From: Terriglobales bacterium
GTDB lineage: Bacteria; Acidobacteriota; Terriglobia; Terriglobales; Acidobacteriaceae
Direction: 5' to 3'
Assembly: GCA_035567895.1 (NCBI GenBank)
Contig: DATMPC010000049.1
Location: forward strand, 62,001 to 126,000
DNA: 64,000 nucleotides
Below the pieces are notes generated by a model. It saw nothing but the letters and a program-made list of their open reading frames with translations, had not been told where the DNA came from and searched no databases. Positions 1-9,232 of the stretch are shown in pieces; positions within the stretch are counted from its first letter, which is position 1, and each line of letters starts with the position of its first letter. A program made the translations under genes and the position numbers.

Positions 1-1
1 C

Positions 2-1414
2 TTTGCCTCTCCGCAGACGGGTTGGGCTGAGCAGGAACCGCAGGACTGGTGGCGGGCGTGCTGCCAGGCTGTTCGTCAGCTTCTTTCCGAATCGGGAATC
101 GCTGCTTCGAAAATCTCGGCCGTGGGATTCTCAGGGCAGATGCATGGCGCGGTTTTGCTCGATGAAAGCGGCAATCCTTTGCGTCCTTCTTTGATATGGT
201 GCGATCAACGCACCGCGGCGGAAGCTGCAGAACTCACGCAGCGTATCGGCGCCGAACGGCTCATTCAGCTAACTTGCAACCCTGCGCTCACCAACTTCAC
301 CCTCACGAAACTTCTTTGGGTACGCAAGCATGAACCACAAATATTCGATAAGTTCCGCATGCTGCAGCTTCCCAAGGACTACGTGCGTTTGCGACTGACT
401 GGTGAATACGCCATGGATATGGCAGATGCTTCGGGCACTCTGCTGCTGGACGTGGCGAATCGTCGCTGGTCCTCGGAGATGGCGACCGCCACCGGGATCA
501 GCTTGACCGCACTGCCGAAGCTTTTCGAATCGTCGGATGTGTGCGGCGCGATATCGAAAGCCGGAGCCGAGCAGACTGGACTTGCTGCCGGTACTCCCGT
601 GGTCACAGGCGCAGGGGACCAGGCGGCTGGTGCGGTAGGACTCGGAGTCGTCGCCCCAGGCGCGGTGCACGCAACCATTGGGACTTCCGGCGTTGTCTTT
701 GCCTCGACGTCCAGTCCCAAAATGGATCCTCACGGGCGTTTGCACACCTTCTGCCATGCCGTGACAAATCGCTGGCACGTCATGGGAGTAACGCAGTCCG
801 CGGGACTCTCGCTGCGTTGGTTCCGCGATCAATTCGGTGCTAACTCGTCCGGTGGCCGCGATCCGTACGACGTGCTCGCAGAAGAAGCCGCATCGGTGAA
901 TCCAGGCTCCGATGGAGTTCTTTGGGCGCCGTATTTGATGGGCGAACGGACACCGTACCTTGATCCGGAAGCGCGTGCTGCACTGATAGGCCTTGCGGCA
1001 AGTCATCGCCGCGCTCACGTCGTGCGAGCGATCATGGAAGGGGTCGCCTTCAGTCTGCGAGATTCATTCTCAATATTTGAAGCATTGCAAATGCCTGTTA
1101 CGAACGTCCGCCTGGGAGGCGGAGGAGCGCGTTCGCCTTTGTGGCAGCAGATTCAAGCGGATGTCTATGATCGCAGCGTCGAGATTGTGGAAGCTGAAGA
1201 GGGAGCCGCTTACGGCGCTGCGCTCCTGGCAGGTGTTGGAGCCAAGATATGGAGCACCGTTGACGAAGCCTGCCGCAACGTCGTTCGCGTCAAGGCGAGG
1301 GTTGAACCAAATCGGGAGTCAGCTAAGATCATGCAGAGGCAGTATTCCGCTTATCGTCTTTTGTATCCGGCGCTGCGCCGAATCCGCGATGCGTACTCCA
1401 GTCAAAATGCCTAA
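2..1414 (+). CDS. xylB: Xylulokinase, 5' end missing
   Basis: This FGGY-family sugar kinase phosphorylates D-xylulose with ATP, the second step of xylose catabolism. The reading frame is open to the left edge, so the start lies outside the window and only about 470 of roughly 500 residues are present. Visible family motifs are GFSGQMHG near the start, the sugar-site LIWCDQRT, the C-terminal-domain GAGDQAAGAVGLGV and the FGGY signature GGGARSPLWQQIQADVYD. The missing piece should hold the N-terminal ATPase strand. The gene ends 19 nt before xylA, which supports xylulokinase over glycerol kinase or another FGGY sugar kinase. Confidence 0.93.
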   Translation, partial: FASPQTGWAEQEPQDWWRACCQAVRQLLSESGIAASKISAVGFSGQMHGAVLLDESGNPLRPSLIWCDQRTAAEAAELTQRIGAERLIQLTCNPALTNFTLTKLLWVRKHEPQIFDKFRMLQLPKDYVRLRLTGEYAMDMADASGTLLLDVANRRWSSEMATATGISLTALPKLFESSDVCGAISKAGAEQTGLAAGTPVVTGAGDQAAGAVGLGVVAPGAVHATIGTSGVVFASTSSPKMDPHGRLHTFCHAVTNRWHVMGVTQSAGLSLRWFRDQFGANSSGGRDPYDVLAEEAASVNPGSDGVLWAPYLMGERTPYLDPEARAALIGLAASHRRAHVVRAIMEGVAFSLRDSFSIFEALQMPVTNVRLGGGGARSPLWQQIQADVYDRSVEIVEAEEGAAYGAALLAGVGAKIWSTVDEACRNVVRVKARVEPNRESAKIMQRQYSAYRLLYPALRRIRDAYSSQNA

Positions 1415-1433
1415 CAATCTCTAAGGAGACTTC

Positions 1434-2597
1434 ATGCCCAGCAGTGATTACCAGCCAAAGCCCGAACACAAGTTCTCCTTTGGATTGTGGACCATCGGAA
1501 ACCGTGGGCGCGACCCTTTTGGCGAGGCGGTCCGGCCGACGATTCCGCCGAACGATATCGTTGCTCTGCTGGCCGAGGTTGGAGCGTGGGGCGTGAATCT
1601 TCATGACAACGATCTCGTCCCGATCGATGCAACGAGCAGCGAGCGCGATCGCATTGTGCGCGAATTCAAATCGGCATGTGAGCGCCACGGCATCGTGGTG
1701 CCCATGGCCACTGTGAGCCTTTTTTACGATCCCGTATTCCGCGATGGTGCGTTTACGGCTAACGATCCTGACGTGCGGGCTTACGCGGTGCAAAAAACCA
1801 TGCGCGCGATGGACCTCGGCGCTGAGCTCGGAGCCAAGATCTTTGTGCTCTGGGGCGGACGCGAAGGAACCGAGACTGACGCTTGCCGCCGTCCCGATCA
1901 GGCGGTGAAGAACCTGCGCGAATCCGTCAATTATCTTTGTGAATACAGTATCGACAAGAAATATGGATTCAAGTTTGCACTCGAAGCCAAGCCCAACGAG
2001 CCGCGCGGCGACATTTACATGCCCACAACAGGGGCATACCTCGGGTTCATAGCCACTCTCGATCATCCCGAAATGGTTGGCGTAAATCCTGAGGTTGCGC
2101 ACGAGCACATGGCTGGACTTAATTTTGTGCATGCCGTAGCGCAGGCATGGGAGGCAGGAAAGTTGTTTCACATCGATCTCAACGACCAATATCCCGGACG
2201 CTACGACCAGGACCTGCGCTTCGCGTCGGCAACACCGAAAGCAATGTTTTGGCTAGTCAAGTTTCTCGAGGACGTGGGCTACGATGGCCCACGGCACTTT
2301 GATGCCCACGCTTATCGCACTGAAGATATCGCCGGAGTGAAGGACTTCGCGCGCGGTTGCATGCGTACCTACCTCATCCTGAAGGAAAAAGCCAAGCACT
2401 GGAACGCGGACAAGGAAATTCGCGAGATTCTAGCCGAGGTGAACGGATCTCCCTCCGGTCATGTCGGGAAATATTCCAGCCAGAACGCGAAATCTTTGCT
2501 GAGCAAATCTTTCGATCGCGCAGCACTATCTAAGAAAGGTCTGCAATACGAGCGACTTGATCAGCTTACGATCGATGTTCTCTTGGGGGTGCGTTAG
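1434..2597 (+). CDS. xylA: Xylose isomerase
   Basis: The enzyme interconverts D-xylose and D-xylulose with two divalent metals in a TIM barrel. At 387 residues it has the short, actinobacterial-type (class I) length, without the extra N-terminal stretch of the E. coli type. Catalytic and metal-binding stretches are recognisable: LHDNDLVP (catalytic His/Asp), [12 protein letters not shown] (Glu and Lys), [11 protein letters not shown] (Glu, His), HIDLNDQ and YDQDLRF (Asp ligands) and HFDAHAYR. An AAGGAG ribosome site sits just before the ATG. It forms an operon with the upstream xylulokinase gene. Confidence 0.96.
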   Translation: MPSSDYQPKPEHKFSFGLWTIGNRGRDPFGEAVRPTIPPNDIVALLAEVGAWGVNLHDNDLVPIDATSSERDRIVREFKSACERHGIVVPMATVSLFYDPVFRDGAFTANDPDVRAYAVQKTMRAMDLGAELGAKIFVLWGGREGTETDACRRPDQAVKNLRESVNYLCEYSIDKKYGFKFALEAKPNEPRGDIYMPTTGAYLGFIATLDHPEMVGVNPEVAHEHMAGLNFVHAVAQAWEAGKLFHIDLNDQYPGRYDQDLRFASATPKAMFWLVKFLEDVGYDGPRHFDAHAYRTEDIAGVKDFARGCMRTYLILKEKAKHWNADKEIREILAEVNGSPSGHVGKYSSQNAKSLLSKSFDRAALSKKGLQYERLDQLTIDVLLGVR

Positions 2598-2638
2598 GAA
2601 GGCGATACTCTGAATGCAACTTGCCGAAGGTCGGCTAC

Positions 2639-3688
2639 CTACACTGGCAAGGCCTCCATTACGTTGAAGTCGCTCGCCGTTCTCGCCACGTCATTCAGGC
2701 GAAAGCCTGCGCTCGACAGTAACGCGCTGTACTCGGGAATCGTTCTCTCTTTGCCACCTGTCAGAACCATCATTGTGACGTCTGTGAACTTGCTTCGCGA
2801 TGGCGAACTGTCCTCCGGCAAATTGAACTCGACCAGCAGCAGGGCTCCGTTCTTGGGAACTGCGCGCCGGCACTGGCTCAGGATGCGATGTGCATCCTCG
2901 TCGTTCCAGTCATGGATGACGCTCTTCATCAAATACGCTCGGCAGCCCTTGGGAATATTTCGGAACAGATCGCATGGTTCCATGGTGCTTCGCTTCTCCA
3001 GTGCGCCGGAGAGGAAGCCACGTTCGCGCGCACGCTTCAACACATGCTGCTGATCGGCGAGCACACCTCGTAGAGATCGATGAGCGCGGAGAATTGCGGC
3101 AAGCAGCACTCCATTTCCGCCGCCGACATCCATCAGGCGTTCCCATTTTGAGAAGTCGTAAGCACTCGCGATCGTAGGGGCAACGATTGCCGAAATATCC
3201 GTCATGGCATCGTCAAAAATGCGCGCGGTTCCTGGATTTCGCTCTAGGTACTCCCATCCATCCATTCCGAGCACCTTCGCTCTCCCAGGCTCTCCGGTAC
3301 GGACGCTGTGCAGAATTTCTCCGAAGGATCGATAAACGAAATCCGTCCCTCGAAATCTTCCCATCGAACGCAGCGAACCTGGCACATCTGAGCGAAGACA
3401 GTTCGACACCTCAGTGTTTGCGAATGTGCGGGGCGCCGTTTCGGTGAAGATTCCCTGGCTGGCCAGCAGGCGCAGGACGCGAAAGAGCGCGTCCTCGTCG
3501 AGTCTGAGTTTCTTGGCTATGTCCGGAGTTGACTGTGGTCCCGAGACCAGCAGATCGGCGACTCCGAGTTCTGCTACCGCAAACACACATTGGTGGAGGG
3601 CTAAGCTCTCCAGCATAATCCGAAGCAGCGGGCCGGAATGTGGCGAGGGGCTACTTTGTCCTGAGGCGGGTTGTGTTTTCGTCGCCAT
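2639..3688 (-). CDS. SAM-dependent O-methyltransferase (OMT_2 type)
   Basis: A 349-residue protein of the plant-COMT/hydroxyneurosporene/acetylserotonin methyltransferase family. Residues 1 to about 110 look like the winged-helix dimerisation domain. The Rossmann SAM site is LMDVGGGNGVLLAA near residue 188, and the catalytic-His stretch VIHDWNDEDAHR lies near residue 262. The substrate, probably a small hydroxylated aromatic or polyketide, cannot be read from sequence. The MFS transporter gene lies immediately upstream on the same strand, 26 nt away, so the two may modify and export or import one compound; this is inference. Confidence 0.85.
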   Translation of the reverse strand: MATKTQPASGQSSPSPHSGPLLRIMLESLALHQCVFAVAELGVADLLVSGPQSTPDIAKKLRLDEDALFRVLRLLASQGIFTETAPRTFANTEVSNCLRSDVPGSLRSMGRFRGTDFVYRSFGEILHSVRTGEPGRAKVLGMDGWEYLERNPGTARIFDDAMTDISAIVAPTIASAYDFSKWERLMDVGGGNGVLLAAILRAHRSLRGVLADQQHVLKRARERGFLSGALEKRSTMEPCDLFRNIPKGCRAYLMKSVIHDWNDEDAHRILSQCRRAVPKNGALLLVEFNLPEDSSPSRSKFTDVTMMVLTGGKERTIPEYSALLSSAGFRLNDVARTASDFNVMEALPV

Positions 3689-3714
3689 CCAATCCTCTCA
3701 CCGTGACCTTGATC

Positions 3715-5001
3715 CTACGATGCCGCTGCGGACAGCCTCCTGGCAATATCTGTATCACTTGGCTCCCGCACGGCATACCGGTATGGGCCAAGGCGACTGA
3801 ACAAAATGATAGCGACACAAATCGCCACTAGGAAACCTTGCAACGGCAGCGTGTAGGACCCGGTTCGGTCGAAGCCAATGCCCATGATTAGTGCGCCGCA
3901 ACCCCCGGCGAGGACGAAGGCGCCGAATGCATAGCCATAGATTTCACCAAAGGACTTAAGGCCGAAGTAGCGGCTGGTGAGGTAAGCGATGATGTCTCCT
4001 TCAGCTCCCATTCCGAGACCAACCAGGAATGCGCCGACAAAAGTGGAGATCCCGTGTCCAAACAGGAGCAGGAGAATCCCAATTGCGGATCCGCTCGAAA
4101 AAGCGACCGCAAGCCGCGGACCGAAATAGCGATCCAAAAGGAAACCGGAACCTCCTCGACCAAGCAGCAGACCTGCGCCCGCAACAGAGCTTGCCAGTGC
4201 CGCGGTCTGAGCCGTAATCCCCCGATCGGTAAGCATGGCCGAAAGATGAATCACACATGCGTGTACGCTTGCGCCGAGGAGGAAGTACGCAGTTACCATT
4301 AACCAAAACGTTCCGGTTGCGCGGGCCTCACGCCAGCTCAGACCATCTACGACGGCCTTTTTGGTCAATGTCGGAGTAGACGGAACGCCATCGGGCAGAA
4401 GTCCCATTTCGGCGGGATCATCTTTCAGCAGAGGGGCGACCACGGGCAGAGCGATCACAAGCATTGCAACGCCATAGAGTGCATATGCGGCGCGCCAGCC
4501 GAATGCTGCGATCGCACGCTGTATCACAGATGGCATTGCCGTCGCACCGACGCCTACTCCTAGCATCATCACCGCTAGAGCTGAGCCCCGACGTCGATCG
4601 AACCAGCGCGTGATCACGCTCGAATACGCTATCGGCCCACAGCCGATGCCGATGAAAGCGCCCAAGATATTGAAGACATAGACGCCACGAACGCTGCTAG
4701 TTAGAAAGCGATTGCCAATCATCAGGGCTGCGAAAACTACAGTCGCCGGCAGGATTACTTTTCGCGCACCTACGCGATCCACGAGGCGTCCCATGAGCGG
4801 GCATGAAAAAGCAGATACGAGATTATGCAGCGTAAATGCGAGCGAAATCGCAGAACGACTCGTATGAAAGTCTTCAGTCAGCGCCTTTAGGAATACTGGA
4901 AAAGAAAAGACAAGAATCGGCGGACCGCCAAGGCAAAGGCCGATAGCCGCTGCGATTGCCAGCCACCATCCATAGAAGATCGGCCGCCGGTACCTACTCA
5001 T
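3715..5001 (-). CDS. MFS transporter, oxalate/formate antiporter-like
   Basis: A 428-residue integral membrane protein with about 12 hydrophobic segments. The N-terminus (FYGWWLAIAAAIGLCLGGPP) is typical of the OxlT/monocarboxylate branch of the major facilitator superfamily. The loop GRLVDRVGARKVILPATVV after segment 2 matches the MFS G-x-x-x-D-R/K-x-G-R-R signature. The central cytoplasmic loop lies around residues 195-220. Likely substrates are small carboxylates, but specificity is not determinable. It is transcribed ahead of the O-methyltransferase gene on the minus strand. Confidence 0.83.
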   Translation of the reverse strand: MSRYRRPIFYGWWLAIAAAIGLCLGGPPILVFSFPVFLKALTEDFHTSRSAISLAFTLHNLVSAFSCPLMGRLVDRVGARKVILPATVVFAALMIGNRFLTSSVRGVYVFNILGAFIGIGCGPIAYSSVITRWFDRRRGSALAVMMLGVGVGATAMPSVIQRAIAAFGWRAAYALYGVAMLVIALPVVAPLLKDDPAEMGLLPDGVPSTPTLTKKAVVDGLSWREARATGTFWLMVTAYFLLGASVHACVIHLSAMLTDRGITAQTAALASSVAGAGLLLGRGGSGFLLDRYFGPRLAVAFSSGSAIGILLLLFGHGISTFVGAFLVGLGMGAEGDIIAYLTSRYFGLKSFGEIYGYAFGAFVLAGGCGALIMGIGFDRTGSYTLPLQGFLVAICVAIILFSRLGPYRYAVREPSDTDIARRLSAAAS

Positions 5002-5317
5002 ACGAGAATCCTGAGCGAAGATGCTTACTTAGGGTCGAAAAGCATACTGCAACGCCTAGTTACTTGGAAGACAAAACGAAACCCGCGTGGAGATCTGTAT
5101 ATGCGGCAGTCTTTCTGGCCTATTGGTTGCTATCGTGTCGCGGACTGTCGCACCTCCCGATCACGACACCATCCGGTTCAGGGAAGCGCAGGAGTGTAAT
5201 GCGAAACACTCCCGCACCATTAAGCATTGCGGAAGACCTTCTTTTAAGCCATGCTAGGCGCCAGACCCACCGCGACTCGAGCACTATTACAATAAGGATT
5301 CACGACCGCCTGGCCAT
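5002..5317. other. Divergent intergenic region, no gene seen
   Basis: These 316 bases separate the minus-strand MFS gene from the plus-strand ABC exporter, so promoters for both should lie here. Short open frames are present but lack ribosome sites or recognisable products. I saw no repeat, RNA gene or clear -35/-10 pair that I would defend. Confidence 0.5.
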
Positions 5318-7183
5318 TTGACTTACGACCCTTTGAAACCCGTGATGCATGGGCGTCGCCTTCTGCGACTGCTTCATTACGTGCGTCCATATTGGCTAGC
5401 GATTCTTGCATCTGTCGTTCTGCTTGCGGCCGTCGGCTTGCTCGACGCCTTTCGCGTGATGCTGATTCGGCCGATCTTTGATCGCGTGCTGAATCCTGAT
5501 TCTGTGGGCCGAGATGTCCTGCTGTTCCAGCTTCCAGGGCATGGGCCAATCTATCTACATCAGTTCCTTCCCTCCCAATTCCACAATGCCTGGACGATGG
5601 TGGCTGTCGCGCTGGTAGGTGCCACGATCATTAAGGCACTCTGCGACTACGCGGGCACATACCTGGTGAGCTATGCCGGGTTTGGCATGATTACCGACCT
5701 GCGCAATGAGCTTTACGATTCGATCCTGCGGCGCTCGGTGAGGTTTTTCTCCAAGCACTCAACTGGGACTCTGCTATCCACCATCATTAACGACGTGGAG
5801 CGCGTGCAGTACGCGATGTCCTCTGTATTGGCCGAGTTTCTGCAGCAGTTTTTTACCCTCATATTTACAGTTGGCGTCGTCATCGTGTTTGGCGGAAAGC
5901 TCGCTTGGGTGTTGTTGTTATTTGTGCCAGTTGTCATCACATCAGCGCGCCGCATCGGGCGCAACGTACGACACACTACTAGAAGAGGTCAGGACAAGCT
6001 TGCCGAGATTCAACACCTGCTGCACGAGACCATCGCGGGAAATCGAATCGTAAAAGCCTTCAATATGGAGCTTTGGGAGACGATGCGATTTCGCGGTGCC
6101 TCTCGCCGGCTCTTCCGTGCCAATCTGCGATCGGTGAGCGCGCAGGCGATCAGCTCGCCGCTCATGGACGTGATTGGGGCTGTCGCGATCGCCCTCCTGC
6201 TATTGCTCGGCCGAGACCAGATTCGTCATCAGGCGTTCACCCAAGGCGCTTTCCTTACTTTCATCGTCGCAGTGTTTAAGCTTTACGATCCCGTGCGCAA
6301 GTTTGCGCAGTTCTATAACAATTTCCAGCAGGCGCTGGGAGCCTCATCGGCGATCTTCGACTTCATGGAAGTGGAAGACGATGTTAAAGACAAGCCGAAC
6401 GCCATCAATCTGCCCGCGTTCAAGGAGAGTATTCGTTTTCAGGATGTAGATTTCTCGTATGACGACGAGGAGGGATCGCATCAGGTTCTGCGCAACATCA
6501 ATCTCGACGTCAAAGCCGGAGAGATTGTGGCCATCGTCGGGCCCAGCGGAGCTGGAAAGTCGACCATCGTGCGTCTGCTGCCTCGATTTTTCGACGTAAA
6601 CGCTGGAAAGATTCTCATCGATGGGCACGACGTTCGTGACGTAACTGTCCGCTCACTGCGCAGCCAGATCGGGATGGTTACGCAGGAGACGGTACTGTTC
6701 AACGATACGGTGCGCAACAATATCGCCTACGGACGTCCGAATATTCCTCAAGAGCAAGTGCAAGCGGCGGCGAAGGCTGCTTTGGCTCACGACTTCATTA
6801 TGCGTATGCCTGCCGGATACGACACGGTGATTGGCGAGCGCGGAATGCGGCTCTCCGGGGGCGAACAACAACGAATTTCAATTGCGCGGGCAATTCTCAA
6901 GAACTCTCCGATCCTGATTCTTGACGAGGCGACCTCCGCGCTCGATGCTGAATCAGAAGCCCTGGTTCAGACTGCGCTCCAGAACTTGATGCAGAATCGA
7001 ACGGCATTCGTCATCGCTCATCGTCTCTCCACGGTGCGCAGCGCAGACAGGATTATCGTGATGGAGAGTGGCGCCATCACCGACATTGGATCGCATCATG
7101 AACTGCTGCAACGCTTCGGAACTTATCAGCGCTTGTACAATCTTCAATTCGTTGAAATCGATAACGTCGCGGTTGTGAAGTAA
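5318..7183 (+). CDS. msbA: ABC exporter, MsbA/lipid-A flippase type, fused TMD-NBD
   Basis: A 621-residue half-transporter that works as a homodimer in the inner membrane. Residues 1-330 form the six-helix transmembrane domain. The ATPase domain follows, with Walker A GPSGAGKST (about residue 408), signature LSGGEQQRISIARA (about 511), Walker B ILILDEATSALD (about 532) and the H-loop histidine in VIAHRLSTV. Length and sequence fit the MsbA/lipid exporter group, though drug or peptide export is possible. The long frame starts with TTG at 5318; GTG at 5342 or ATG at 5345 (MHGRRLLRLL) are plausible alternatives. The yicC gene follows 27 nt downstream. Confidence 0.88.
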   Translation: MTYDPLKPVMHGRRLLRLLHYVRPYWLAILASVVLLAAVGLLDAFRVMLIRPIFDRVLNPDSVGRDVLLFQLPGHGPIYLHQFLPSQFHNAWTMVAVALVGATIIKALCDYAGTYLVSYAGFGMITDLRNELYDSILRRSVRFFSKHSTGTLLSTIINDVERVQYAMSSVLAEFLQQFFTLIFTVGVVIVFGGKLAWVLLLFVPVVITSARRIGRNVRHTTRRGQDKLAEIQHLLHETIAGNRIVKAFNMELWETMRFRGASRRLFRANLRSVSAQAISSPLMDVIGAVAIALLLLLGRDQIRHQAFTQGAFLTFIVAVFKLYDPVRKFAQFYNNFQQALGASSAIFDFMEVEDDVKDKPNAINLPAFKESIRFQDVDFSYDDEEGSHQVLRNINLDVKAGEIVAIVGPSGAGKSTIVRLLPRFFDVNAGKILIDGHDVRDVTVRSLRSQIGMVTQETVLFNDTVRNNIAYGRPNIPQEQVQAAAKAALAHDFIMRMPAGYDTVIGERGMRLSGGEQQRISIARAILKNSPILILDEATSALDAESEALVQTALQNLMQNRTAFVIAHRLSTVRSADRIIVMESGAITDIGSHHELLQRFGTYQRLYNLQFVEIDNVAVVK

Positions 7184-7210
7184 CTTCGCTCGCGAGGAGC
7201 TCTGCCAGGA

Positions 7211-8098
7211 ATGCCTGTCCGATCAATGACCGGATACGCTCAGCTTACCCATCAGGTGAACGACCGGACGTCGTTTTCTTTGAGCCTGAAATCGGTGAAC
7301 CACCGCTTTCTTGACCTGCATTTTCGCATTCCGGTCGAAACGACGCCGCTGGAACTGAAGATGCGCCGCATTCTCAAAGAAAAAATCGCGCGCGGACACA
7401 TTGAAGTAGCACTCTCCCTGCAGCAGGGAGATGCCGGTGGTTTTCAGTTGAACCATGCTTTAGTCGAGGGCTATGTGCGGGCTTTTCAGGAAGCAGCAGA
7501 GCGGTTGGGTATTGTGGCGCAACCGGATCTCAACGTTATTCTTCGCACCCCGGGAGCACTCTCTGGAGATTCAACCACTCTCGATGAAGCAACTGAACAA
7601 GTCATTCTGGAGCAATTGCAAAAGTTAATCGAACGTCTGAATCACATGCGCGAAGAGGAAGGGCGCGGAGTCGACCGGGAACTGCGCGAGCGCATGGAAG
7701 GCTTATCACACGCGGTCAGCGAGATTGGGAAGTTGCGAGCGTTGGTCTCACGCGCTTATTTGGAAAAAGTGCAATCGCGCATGAACGAGCTGATCGCGGG
7801 CCATATCGATCCGGATCGTGTACTGCAGGAAGCCGCAATGCTTGCAGAGCGTAGCGACATCCAGGAGGAAGTTGTCCGGCTCGAGAACCACATCAAACAC
7901 TTCTACTCGCTGCTTGACTCCGGCGGCGAAGCCGGCAAGAAGCTGGACTTCCTCCTGCAGGAACTGAATCGCGAGGCCAACACTCTTCTTTCAAAGACAG
8001 CCGGAGTGGCTGGCGAAGGCCTGCGCATTACGGAATTGGGACTGCTAATGAAGTCAGAGATTGAGAAAGCAAGGGAGCAAGTGCAGAACGTGGAGTGA
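7211..8098 (+). CDS. yicC: YicC-family endoribonuclease
   Basis: A 295-residue member of the YicC/YloC stress-induced RNase family, reported to cleave RNA at purines. The N-terminus MPVRSMTGYAQ is the hallmark SMTGYG-like motif of the YicC_N domain. The C-terminal DUF1732 region holds the conserved QEEVVRLENHIKHF and LDFLLQELNREANTLLSK stretches. It precedes gmk, the usual yicC/yloC-gmk-rpoZ-coaBC order seen in many bacteria, which supports the call. A long inverted repeat lies in the gap to gmk. Confidence 0.94.
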   Translation: MPVRSMTGYAQLTHQVNDRTSFSLSLKSVNHRFLDLHFRIPVETTPLELKMRRILKEKIARGHIEVALSLQQGDAGGFQLNHALVEGYVRAFQEAAERLGIVAQPDLNVILRTPGALSGDSTTLDEATEQVILEQLQKLIERLNHMREEEGRGVDRELRERMEGLSHAVSEIGKLRALVSRAYLEKVQSRMNELIAGHIDPDRVLQEAAMLAERSDIQEEVVRLENHIKHFYSLLDSGGEAGKKLDFLLQELNREANTLLSKTAGVAGEGLRITELGLLMKSEIEKAREQVQNVE

Positions 8099-8104
8099 GA
8101 AAGA

Positions 8105-8229
8105 AATCGGGTGATCGGGTGATCGGGTGAAGTGTTAGAGATTTCAACTTCCGCCACATCCTACCCTTTATTGATCTCGGCTTTGGGTTTTCACTTCAGC
8201 CGATTATCCGATGACCCGATCACCCGATT
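8105..8229. repeat. Inverted repeat built of GATCGGGTG units
   Basis: The left arm 8105-8128 contains a 9-base unit (GATCGGGTG) in tandem about 2.7 times. The right arm 8206-8229 is its reverse complement at 22 of 24 positions, with an intervening 77 bases. It sits entirely between the yicC stop and the chosen gmk start at 8259. It could fold in the yicC-gmk transcript. The arms look like a mobile palindromic element, not a canonical terminator, because no T-run follows. Confidence 0.8.
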
Positions 8230-8258
8230 CAACAAATGTCCCGTTAATCGCAAGTTGC

Positions 8259-8948
8259 ATGGCAGGCATCCTCTACATCATTTCCGCACCCTCCGGATCG
8301 GGCAAATCCACGCTAGTGAATGAGCTGCGTTCGATTGTCCCAAATCTGGATTTTTCGATCTCTTACACAACGCGACCTCCGCGCGGAAGCGAGCAGAATG
8401 GGCGCGAGTATTACTTCGTCTCGCGGCCGGAGTTTGAGCGCATGATTGCCGAAGACCAGTTTCTGGAGCATGCCGAAGTCTTCGGGCACTACTACGGGAC
8501 GGCTCGCCGCTTTCTTGAGGACGCAAAGGCCAGCGGCAAGGATTTGTTACTCGACATTGACGTGCAAGGCGCAGAGCAGGTGCGTAAGAAGGTCCCCGAC
8601 GCGGTCAGCATTTTCGTAATGCCGCCAAATCGGGAGATTCTCGAGCGTCGCCTGCGTCGGCGCAGCCAGACAGAAAAGATGGACCCTAAAGTAATAGAGC
8701 GAAGACTTGAAAACGCGGAGAAGGAGATTGTGAATTACAAGAAATACGGCTATATTCTCGTCAACAAGATCCTGGAAAGAGCAGTGGACGAGTTGAAGGC
8801 CATTGTCCTTTCCGAGCGAACGCGTCGCTCAGGAAAGGTGCTCACCTCGGAAGATCAGGAACTGGCTCGCATCGCTGAGGGATGTTTGCTGGCCAGAAGT
8901 CACGAGAAAGTTCAGCCCGTTCTGCAATCGTTCAGGACCAACCTCTGA
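8259..8948 (+). CDS. gmk: Guanylate kinase
   Basis: Converts GMP and ATP to GDP and ADP, an essential nucleotide step. The 229-residue protein starts MAGILYIISAPSGSGKST, a perfect guanylate-kinase P-loop. It continues with SYTTRPPRGSEQNGREYYF (GMP-binding and lid), EHAEVFGHYYGT and LLDIDVQGAEQV. An ATG at 8211 in the same frame would add 16 residues, but that stretch is encoded by the right arm of the inverted repeat and is unlike the family, so 8259 is preferred. It lies between yicC and rpoZ. Confidence 0.95.
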   Translation: MAGILYIISAPSGSGKSTLVNELRSIVPNLDFSISYTTRPPRGSEQNGREYYFVSRPEFERMIAEDQFLEHAEVFGHYYGTARRFLEDAKASGKDLLLDIDVQGAEQVRKKVPDAVSIFVMPPNREILERRLRRRSQTEKMDPKVIERRLENAEKEIVNYKKYGYILVNKILERAVDELKAIVLSERTRRSGKVLTSEDQELARIAEGCLLARSHEKVQPVLQSFRTNL

Positions 8949-8960
8949 GGTACATCAGGA

Positions 8961-9182
8961 ATGGAACCCACGAAAGAGTTCGATAGCAAGTATCGGTACA
9001 TCCTCGTCGCGGCCCGGCGAGCGCGCCAACTCCAGGGAGGCGCCAGTGCGCTCGTCGAAACCGACTCGCGCAAGGCCTGTCGGATCGCTCAGGACGAGAT
9101 TCAGGCTGGCAAAGTAGGCTACGTCGTGCCCGATCCTGTAGCGCCAGTGCAAGCCGCCCCTCCCGAACCAAAGGAAGACTAG
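8961..9182 (+). CDS. rpoZ: RNA polymerase omega subunit
   Basis: A 73-residue protein whose start contains FDSKYRYILVAARRARQLQ, the omega pattern in which the region contacting beta-prime is conserved. It helps assemble RNA polymerase. The tail from about residue 55 is rich in Pro and Ala, as in other omegas. Its position 12 nt after gmk and before coaBC is the standard bacterial order. Confidence 0.93.
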   Translation: MEPTKEFDSKYRYILVAARRARQLQGGASALVETDSRKACRIAQDEIQAGKVGYVVPDPVAPVQAAPPEPKED

Positions 9183-9232
9183 ATTCCTTACTTCCAACCT
9201 GAACGATGGCGCCTTCCGACTACAATAGTCGT

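Noticed and set aside
1329-2189. A 286-codon open frame on the minus strand across xylB-xylA
   Set aside because: It lies opposite well-identified xylulokinase and xylose isomerase genes, and its translation has no recognisable motif; it is a shadow of high-GC coding DNA.
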